Below, piece by piece: positions 28,641 through 32,138 of a stretch of DNA of 32,138 nucleotides (position 1 is the first letter of the stretch; the number at the start of each line of letters is the position of its first letter). Under the pieces are notes generated by a model, which saw only the letters and a program-made list of their open reading frames with translations, ran no database searches and had not been told where the DNA came from. The position numbers and the translations under genes were made by a program. Source of the stretch: CBDTYW01 sp965364735 (GTDB lineage Bacteria > Actinomycetota > Nitriliruptoria > Nitriliruptorales > Nitriliruptoraceae); assembly GCA_965364735.1 (NCBI GenBank), contig CBDTYW010000009.1, forward strand, positions 1 through 32,138, written 5' to 3'.

Positions 28641-31600
28641 ATGACCGTCGCCGCCACCACGCACCAGGCCGTCGGACCGCTCGCGCCGCTGCTCGAGCCG
28701 GGCCGGCGCCGTCTCTCCGACCCGCTCTCTGACCTTGCACCCGGCGTGCGCACCGTGATGCGTCCGTACCTGCTGTCGCTGATCGCCGAGCGGACCCAGC
28801 CGCTGCTCGTCGTCGTGCCGCGCCAGTCCGACGCCGAGGCGATGGCGGACTCGCTCGAGGCCTTCCTCGGCGTCGGTCGCGTCGAGGCGTTCCCGCCGTG
28901 GGAGACGCTCCCGCACGAGCGTCTGTCGCCGCAGCCCGCGACGGTCGGGCGACGTCTCCGGGTGCTCGACCGGATCGCGCGCCCCGAGGCGCACGATCAG
29001 CCCCTGCTTGCCGTCGTCGCGCCGATCCGCGCGGTCCTGCAGCCGATGGACCCGGCGCTCGCGCGACGTCCACCGATCGAGATCACCACCGGCGCGACCG
29101 TCGACTTCGACCACCTCGTCCAGGACCTCTCCGCCCTCGGCTACTCGCACACCCCGCAGGTCGAGGCACGCGGTGAGTTCGCCGTCCGTGGCGGGATCGT
29201 GGACGTCTTCCCGACTGCCGGCGACCATGCGGCCCGCATCGACTTCTGGGGCGACGAGGTCGAGTCGATCACGGAGTTCGCCGTCGGCGACCAGCGCTCG
29301 ACGAAGACCATCACGGATCTGCGGATCGACCCGGCCCGCGAGCTCGTGCTGGACCGGGACCTCCGCGACCGCGCCGAGCGTGCCGCGAAGATGATGCCGA
29401 GCCTGCGCGAGCACCTCGAGCAGCTCGCCGAAGGCATCACGTTTGAGGGCGTCGAGTCGCTCGTGACGCTGCTGCACCCGCGCCCCGCGCTGCTCCCGGA
29501 GTTCCTCCCCGCCGGATCCGGCATGGCGTGGCTCGATCCGAAGCTGCTCCGCGACCGCGGCGAGAAGCTCATCGAGGAAGCGGCGATCGTGCTGCAGGTC
29601 GCGTGGGAGTCGCTCGCGGGCCACGAGCCCGAGGACGTTGGGTTCGCCACCGTCGAGGAGGTCCTCGACCGCTTCGACGGGCCGGTCTGGGAGCTGTCGC
29701 CGTTCAACGGCGACGTCATCCCGGGCGAGCCGTGGAACTCGTTCAAGGGCGATCTCTCCGCGGCCAGCCAGCGGCTCGCCCGCGTCCTCGCAGATGGCAC
29801 GCACGTCATCGCGACGACGGCTGGCATCGGCTCCGCCAACCGGCTCAGCGAGGTGCTCCGCGAGGAGGGCACGCCCGCAGCGCGGCCCGACGAGATCACC
29901 GCGGAGCGGACCGGGCGCGTCGAGGTGGTCGTCTCCACGCTGCGCGAGGGGTTCCTGTCGCGCGAGCTCGGGATCGCCGTCATCGGTGAGGGCGACATCT
30001 TCGGTGCGCGGCGACGTCGCCGCGCGGGGCGTCGGATGGCCACGCGGAAGTCCGCCGCCGAGACTGCGCTCGCGCTGACCGACGGCGACCCGGTCGTGCA
30101 CCGCACCCACGGCGTCGGCGTCTACCGGGGCGTGACGACGCGCGAGATCAAGGGCCCGGACGGCCGCATCGCGAAGCGCGACTACGTCCACCTCGAGTAC
30201 GCGAACGGCGACTCGCTCTGGGTGCCGAGCGACCAGGTCGACGCGATCACCCGCTACTCCGGTGGCGAGGAGCCGACGGTCATGCGTCTCGGCGGGGCGC
30301 AGTGGGAGAAGGCGAAGAACCGGGTCCGCAAGTCCGTCCGCGACATCGCCGCCGAGCTCATCCGTCTGTACGCGGTGCGGATGAAGTCGCCGGGCCACGC
30401 GTTCAGCCAGGACAACACCTGGATGACCGAGCTCGAGGAGGCGTTCCCGCACGCCGAGACGCTCGACCAGCTCCAGGTCATCGACGAGGTCAAGCGTGAC
30501 ATGGAGACGCCGCTCCCGATGGACCGGCTGCTCGCCGGCGACGTCGGCTTCGGCAAGACCGAAGTCGCGGTCCGCGCCGCCGCGAAGGCCGTCTTCGACG
30601 GCAAGCAGGCGGTCATCCTCTGCCCGACGACGATCCTCGCCCAGCAGCACGCCGAGACGTTCCGCGATCGCTTCGCCGGCTTCCCGATCCGCATCGAGAC
30701 CCTGAGCCGGTTCGTCACCGGCAAGGAGCGTCGCGCGGTCCTCGACGGGCTCGCCGCCGGGACCGTCGACCTCGTCATCGGCACGCACGCCCTGCTCGCC
30801 CGGTCGGTCACGTTCAAGGACCTGGGCATCGTCGTGGTCGACGAGGAGCAGCGCTTCGGCGTCTCGCAGAAGGAACGCCTGAAGGAGCTGCGTGTTGCCG
30901 TCGACGTGCTGTCGATGTCCGCCACGCCGATCCCGCGCACCCTCGAGATGGCGATCACCGGGCTGCGCGACCTCAGCGTCATCGAGACGCCGCCGGAGGA
31001 TCGCCAGCCCATCGTCACCGCCGTTCAGGAGTTTGACGACGCGCAGGTCGCGCTCGCGATCCGACGGGAGCTGCTGCGAGACGGGCAGGTCTTCTACGTC
31101 CACAACCAGGTCTCGACGATCCACGAGACCGCGGCGTGGCTGCAGGAGCTCGTGCCGGACGCGCGCATCCGGGTCGGCCACGGGCAGATGGACGAGCGGG
31201 AGCTCGAGTCCGTGATGGTCGGCTTCTGGGAGCGCGACTACGACGTGCTGTGCTGCACGACGATCATCGAGTCGGGCCTCGACATCCCGAACGCGAACAC
31301 GATGATCATCGAGCGCGCCGACCTGCTCGGGCTGTCGCAGCTGCACCAGCTGCGTGGACGTGTCGGTCGTTCGAGCGAGCGCGGCTACGCGTACTTCTGC
31401 TACCCGAAGGACGCGCAGCTCACGGAGGAGGCCTACGCCCGCCTCACGACGATCGCGGAGAACACGCGCCTCGGTTCAGGGCTGCAGATCGCGATGCGCG
31501 ACCTCGAGATCCGCGGTGCGGGCAACGTCATCGGGGCGGAGCAGTCGGGCCAGGTCGCGAGCGTCGGGTTCGACATGTACGCGCAGCTGCTCGCCGAGGA

Positions 31601-32069
31601 GGTCGCGGACCTCAACGGCGAGGTGATCATCCCGGAGATCGACATCACGCTCGAGCTCCCGGTCGACGCCCACCTCCCGCACGACTACGTCTCCGACGAG
31701 CGTCAGCGTCTCGAGCTCTACCGACGGATCTCCTCGATCCGCGACGCGGCCGGCGTCAAGGACGTCCGCTCCGAGATCGAAGATCGCTTCGGGAAGCTGC
31801 CGCCCCAGGCGCAGCGCCTCCTGTCGCTTGCTGCGCTCAAGGCGGCAATGCGTCGTTGGGGGATCGCGAAGGTCATCATCACCCCGAAGCAGAAGCTGCG
31901 GATCACCCCGGTCTTGCTCAGCGACAAGCAGCTTGCCAAGGTGAAGCGGATGGCGCCGGACGCGAAGGTCCAGTCCGACAAGCGCATCCTCGAGGTCCCG
32001 GTCCCGAACCCGACCCCGGGCGACCTGATCGGCTGGGTTGCCGGCATCCTCAAGCGCGCAGCCGCCTGA
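28641..32069 (+). CDS. mfd: transcription-repair coupling factor
   Basis: Mfd displaces RNA polymerase stalled at DNA lesions and recruits UvrA. The 1142-aa product is full length. It has an N-terminal UvrB-like region (VVVPRQSDAEAMADSLEAF, FPPWETLPHERLSP), the RNA-polymerase-interacting domain near VVHRTHGVGVYRGV, then the superfamily 2 translocase: GDVGFGKTEVA (Walker A), VVDEEQRFGV (DEEQ), MSATPIPRTLEMA, GHGQMDERELE and QLHQLRGRVGRS. The C-terminal domain (ELPVDAHLPHDYV, ERQRLELYRR) matches the UvrA-masking TRCF domain. The ATG at 28641 is chosen because it precedes the first conserved block; the ribosome site is weak (GGA). In mycobacteria mfd also follows the glmU-prs-rplY-pth block. Confidence 0.97.
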   Translation: MTVAATTHQAVGPLAPLLEPGRRRLSDPLSDLAPGVRTVMRPYLLSLIAERTQPLLVVVPRQSDAEAMADSLEAFLGVGRVEAFPPWETLPHERLSPQPATVGRRLRVLDRIARPEAHDQPLLAVVAPIRAVLQPMDPALARRPPIEITTGATVDFDHLVQDLSALGYSHTPQVEARGEFAVRGGIVDVFPTAGDHAARIDFWGDEVESITEFAVGDQRSTKTITDLRIDPARELVLDRDLRDRAERAAKMMPSLREHLEQLAEGITFEGVESLVTLLHPRPALLPEFLPAGSGMAWLDPKLLRDRGEKLIEEAAIVLQVAWESLAGHEPEDVGFATVEEVLDRFDGPVWELSPFNGDVIPGEPWNSFKGDLSAASQRLARVLADGTHVIATTAGIGSANRLSEVLREEGTPAARPDEITAERTGRVEVVVSTLREGFLSRELGIAVIGEGDIFGARRRRRAGRRMATRKSAAETALALTDGDPVVHRTHGVGVYRGVTTREIKGPDGRIAKRDYVHLEYANGDSLWVPSDQVDAITRYSGGEEPTVMRLGGAQWEKAKNRVRKSVRDIAAELIRLYAVRMKSPGHAFSQDNTWMTELEEAFPHAETLDQLQVIDEVKRDMETPLPMDRLLAGDVGFGKTEVAVRAAAKAVFDGKQAVILCPTTILAQQHAETFRDRFAGFPIRIETLSRFVTGKERRAVLDGLAAGTVDLVIGTHALLARSVTFKDLGIVVVDEEQRFGVSQKERLKELRVAVDVLSMSATPIPRTLEMAITGLRDLSVIETPPEDRQPIVTAVQEFDDAQVALAIRRELLRDGQVFYVHNQVSTIHETAAWLQELVPDARIRVGHGQMDERELESVMVGFWERDYDVLCCTTIIESGLDIPNANTMIIERADLLGLSQLHQLRGRVGRSSERGYAYFCYPKDAQLTEEAYARLTTIAENTRLGSGLQIAMRDLEIRGAGNVIGAEQSGQVASVGFDMYAQLLAEEVADLNGEVIIPEIDITLELPVDAHLPHDYVSDERQRLELYRRISSIRDAAGVKDVRSEIEDRFGKLPPQAQRLLSLAALKAAMRRWGIAKVIITPKQKLRITPVLLSDKQLAKVKRMAPDAKVQSDKRILEVPVPNPTPGDLIGWVAGILKRAAA

Positions 32070-32096
32070 CGCGGGCGTCTCGCGACAGGCGTCTGG

Positions 32097-32114
32097 CCGG
32101 ATCGAGAGATCCGG
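32097..32114 (+). terminator. hairpin terminator after mfd
   Basis: CCGGATC (32097-32103) pairs with GATCCGG (32108-32114) around GAGA, a GNRA-type tetraloop, 27 nt past the mfd stop. No strong T-run follows. The rest of the window to 32138 shows no gene start. Confidence 0.55.
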
Positions 32115-32138
32115 TCGGTGTTGAGGCGTCGGTTGGTG

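Noticed and set aside
28587..31346. 919-codon frame antisense to mfd
   Set aside because: Stop-poor antisense frame produced by codon bias; no domain signature.

Overview
The window is high-GC DNA with dense G/C-ending codons, short gaps, GTG and ATG starts, and promoters whose -10 boxes look like TAGGAT, TAGGCT or TAGCCT. It carries the block pmt|rsmI, tatD, rsmA, ispE, tRNA-Gln, glmU, prs, rplY, pth and mfd, which is typical of Actinobacteria (Mycobacterium tuberculosis has a related arrangement around pmt to mfd). Together with cell-wall-binding repeat 2, DUF4191, DUF2277 and LPATG surface proteins, this points to an actinobacterium. I infer a deep-branching lineage because metG is displaced, no rpfB lies between tatD and rsmA, and unfamiliar genes are interspersed. 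I cannot place it more precisely.

Layout. Positions 1-209 hold a 55-bp direct repeat (period 101 bp) that is cut by the window edge. A PGPGW-like membrane protein (797-210) and metG (2597-939) run leftward. A secreted Calx-beta plus cell-wall-binding protein (2783-4135) diverges from metG. A small helix-hairpin-helix protein (4642-4202), a membrane-anchored alpha/beta hydrolase (5915-4788) and protein O-mannosyltransferase pmt (7798-5906) run leftward. Rightward from 7842 come rsmI, tatD, rsmA and ispE. Next is an accessory stretch: a 2OG-Fe(II)-dioxygenase-like gene, a zinc alcohol dehydrogenase and SDR pair on the minus strand, and a hemerythrin-like HHE gene. From 15024 the housekeeping run resumes: tRNA-Gln(UUG), glmU, prs, rplY, pth, DUF4191 and a possible lipoprotein.

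From 20387 to 25840 two subtilisin-family proteases stand tail to tail, 24 bp apart, both ending in an LPATG sorting signal. The second is 1276 aa, with an atypical catalytic-serine motif and a C-terminal FG-GAP beta-propeller. The right end carries a small PGPGW-like protein, a serine-hydroxymethyltransferase-like PLP enzyme that lacks the usual active-site glutamate, a DUF2277 protein, a probable tiny secreted peptide, and mfd.

How it fits together. Most of the window is translation and RNA maturation (MetRS, RsmI, RsmA, tRNA-Gln, bL25, Pth), precursor supply (IspE, GlmU, Prs) and repair (Mfd). The accessory part leans toward the cell surface: a wall-binding adhesin-like protein, two wall-anchored proteases and a protein mannosyltransferase that could act on exported proteins. 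I found no phage, IS element, CRISPR array, toxin-antitoxin pair or defence island, and no clearly new multi-gene system. The least explained items are the paired LPATG proteases, the SHMT-like enzyme, the dioxygenase with a structured leader, and several compact promoter and hairpin arrangements.
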